A DNA stretch of 7,119 bases, from the NCBI GenBank assembly GCA_002399505.1, contig DHDT01000035.1:22028-29146 (forward strand), written 5' to 3'. Source of the stretch: Caryophanales bacterium UBA4869. Lineage in GTDB: Bacteria > Bacillota_I > Bacilli_A > RFN20 > CAG-288. Of the stretch, positions 5,987 through 7,119 are shown piece after piece; position 1 is the first letter of the stretch, and the number at the start of each line of letters is the position of its first letter. Both the position numbers and the translations under genes were made by a program. A model generated the notes under the pieces. The model was not told the DNA's origin. It was given only the letters and a program-made list of their open reading frames with translations, and made no database searches.

Positions 5987-6015
5987 ATTATAGAGTATCA
6001 GAAAGTCAAAGTCTA
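5987..6015 (-). promoter_or_regulatory. Sigma-A-type promoter of the membrane-protein gene
   Basis: On the minus strand the -35 TAGACT (6010-6015, four of six to consensus) and the -10 TATAAT (5987-5992, perfect) are separated by the optimal 17 nt. Only 9 nt separate the -10 from the ATG at 5977, so the predicted transcription start lies about 2-3 nt before the start codon and leaves no room for a Shine-Dalgarno. It is the best promoter in the window. Confidence 0.65.
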
Positions 6016-6016
6016 A

Positions 6017-6053
6017 ATAGTGATTATTCTATTTTCACTATATTTTGAAAATA
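6017..6053. repeat. Two overlapping, mutually exclusive inverted repeats upstream of the promoter
   Basis: Plus-strand TATTTTCA (6030-6037) pairs perfectly with TGAAAATA (6046-6053), giving 8-bp arms and an 8-nt loop. ATAGTGA (6017-6023) pairs perfectly with TCACTAT (6035-6041), giving 7-bp arms and an 11-nt loop. The two share 6035-6037, so both stems cannot form at once. They end one base before the -35 of the membrane-protein promoter, a position suitable for an operator or activator site. The region is very AT-rich, so chance is a real alternative. No U-run follows on the minus strand, which argues against a purB terminator. Confidence 0.4.
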
Positions 6054-6128
6054 AGCTGTCGATTGGGCTTTGTCGGCAAAGAAGAATTAAGAAGAATCAA
6101 GTCTTAGTTTTTGATATGAGTGACTTAT

Positions 6129-7119
6129 TTATACGTTAAGAGAACCTTTGATCTCTTTCTTATGATATTTCTCTAAGCGGGGTAGAGCTTCTTCTTTGAT
6201 GAAATCATCAACCTGAGAAGGAGCGCGTCCGATGAATTTGAGAGGATTGATGATATTGTCTATCTCCTCTTCTGACAATTTGAATAAAGAATCTTGTTTG
6301 ATCAGGGACAGAAGACGGTTTTCCTTTCCTTCTTTCACTTCATCGGCACAGAGCTGAGAATACTGTCTTAGTCTTTCGTGCAATACTTGGCGGTCTCCGC
6401 CTTTTCTGACGCTTTCCATCATGATATTTTCGGTGGCGATGAAGGGCAGGTTTAAAGTGACGTGGGTTTCGATGACTTTCTGATTCACGACTAAGTTATC
6501 GGTGATGTTCATATAGACGTTCAATATGGCATCGACTGTCAAGAACATCTCCGATATAGTCAGTCTTCTGTTGGCGGAGTCATCCAGTGTTCTCTCTAAA
6601 AACTGGGTACCGCTGGTGAATGAGGAATTTAGGGAGCTTATCATCACATATCTTGCTAAACCGCCCATTCTTTCAGCTCTCATCGGATTTCTTTTGTAGG
6701 GCATGGCACTTGATCCGACCTGGTTTTTCTCAAAGGGCTCTTCTATTTCCCGATAGGATTGAAGAATACGAAGATCGTTAGAGAACTTATAGGCTGAGGC
6801 TGCTACTCCGGAAAGAGAATTCAATATATAAGTATCCATCTTTCTTGAATAGGTCTGACCGGTTACACTGGCCGGTTTTTCAAATCCCATCTTATGGACT
6901 ATCATCTCATCTAGTTTTTTGACTTTGTTCTCGTCTCCTAAGAACAAGTCAAGAAAACTGGCCTGAGTGCCTGTAGTTCCTTTGCATCCTAAAGGTCTCA
7001 TATTATCCATCTGATATTGGATGTTATCCATATCCATGCAGATCTCATTCATATAGAGGGTGGCTCTTTTTCCGATGGTGGTAAGCTGTGCTGGCTGCAG
7101 GTGAGTGTAGCTTAAACAG
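6129..7119 (-). CDS. purB: Adenylosuccinate lyase, eukaryote-like clade (partial, N-terminus beyond right edge)
   Basis: Adenylosuccinate lyase acts twice in purine synthesis, releasing fumarate from SAICAR and from adenylosuccinate to give AMP. The frame is open to the window edge; its visible 329 codons start SYTHLQPAQLTTIGKRATLY. An internal ATG at 7052 is not the start, because the preceding 22 codons carry conserved family sequence, including the THLQPAQ motif with the catalytic histidine. The fumarate-lyase signature GSSAMPYKRNP follows, with the catalytic serine in the SSAMP loop, and then ERTLDDSANRR, LPFIATENI and FIGRAPSQV. CKGTTGTQASFL and GQTYSRK match the human-type enzyme (about 480 residues) more closely than the shorter B. 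subtilis type (about 430). About 155 N-terminal residues are therefore outside the window. The gene ends in TAA at 6129, and no clear terminator follows in the 151-nt gap. Confidence 0.95.
   Translation of the reverse strand, partial: CLSYTHLQPAQLTTIGKRATLYMNEICMDMDNIQYQMDNMRPLGCKGTTGTQASFLDLFLGDENKVKKLDEMIVHKMGFEKPASVTGQTYSRKMDTYILNSLSGVAASAYKFSNDLRILQSYREIEEPFEKNQVGSSAMPYKRNPMRAERMGGLARYVMISSLNSSFTSGTQFLERTLDDSANRRLTISEMFLTVDAILNVYMNITDNLVVNQKVIETHVTLNLPFIATENIMMESVRKGGDRQVLHERLRQYSQLCADEVKEGKENRLLSLIKQDSLFKLSEEEIDNIINPLKFIGRAPSQVDDFIKEEALPRLEKYHKKEIKGSLNV

Noticed and set aside
6068..6081. CTTTG/CAAAG hairpin with a 4-nt loop after purB
   Set aside because: The stem is only five pairs and no U-run follows on the minus strand, so it does not qualify as a Rho-independent terminator.
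6129..7052. purB starting at the internal ATG at 7052
   Set aside because: The same frame continues upstream to the window edge and encodes the conserved THLQPAQ catalytic motif, so the real start is outside the window.

Overview
The window is a chromosomal segment from a low-GC (about 40% by eye) Gram-positive bacterium. All genes lie on the minus strand, so transcription runs from high to low coordinates. A GHKL/LytTR-type two-component pair, Shine-Dalgarno sites of the AGGAGG family, gmk followed closely by priA, and AT-rich sigma-A-like promoters all suggest Bacillota. The absence of rpoZ and coaBC between gmk and priA, together with the protein flavour, points loosely to an Erysipelotrichia-like lineage. 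This placement is an inference. All seven terminated reading frames end in TAA, and tryptophan codons checked by eye are TGG, so code table 11 applies.

Layout in transcription order. (1) The C-terminal two thirds of purB, adenylosuccinate lyase of the eukaryote-like clade, entering from the right edge. (2) A 151-nt gap holding two overlapping inverted repeats and a clear promoter. (3) An unrecognised two-pass membrane protein. (4) A compact four-gene operon: gmk, priA, an unknown protein with an acidic tail, and a degenerate adenine-phosphoribosyltransferase-like protein. Its stop codons overlap the next gene's ribosome-binding site or start codon. (5) A 104-nt gap with regulatory signals. 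(6) A LytTR response regulator followed by the N-terminal part of a GHKL-family sensor kinase, which leaves the window at the left edge.

Three observations stand out. First, the LytTR response regulator is interrupted by an in-frame TAA at 426-428. The same frame continues for 23 codons that read as a textbook LytTR C-terminus and ends in a TGA overlapping the kinase ATG, so this is a nonsense-truncated regulator, a readthrough case or a sequence error. Second, the three genes that seem to head transcription units (membrane protein, gmk, response regulator) have -10 elements only 7-9 nt before the ATG and no usable Shine-Dalgarno, as expected of leaderless mRNAs, while all internal genes have good Shine-Dalgarno sites. 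Third, the APRT-like protein keeps the family scaffold but has lost the acidic PRPP-loop residues and gained a C-terminal extension of about 70 residues, suggesting a non-catalytic, perhaps regulatory, role.

Purine metabolism recurs (purB, gmk, APRT-like), alongside replication restart (priA). No RNA gene, CRISPR array, insertion sequence or convincing Rho-independent terminator was seen.
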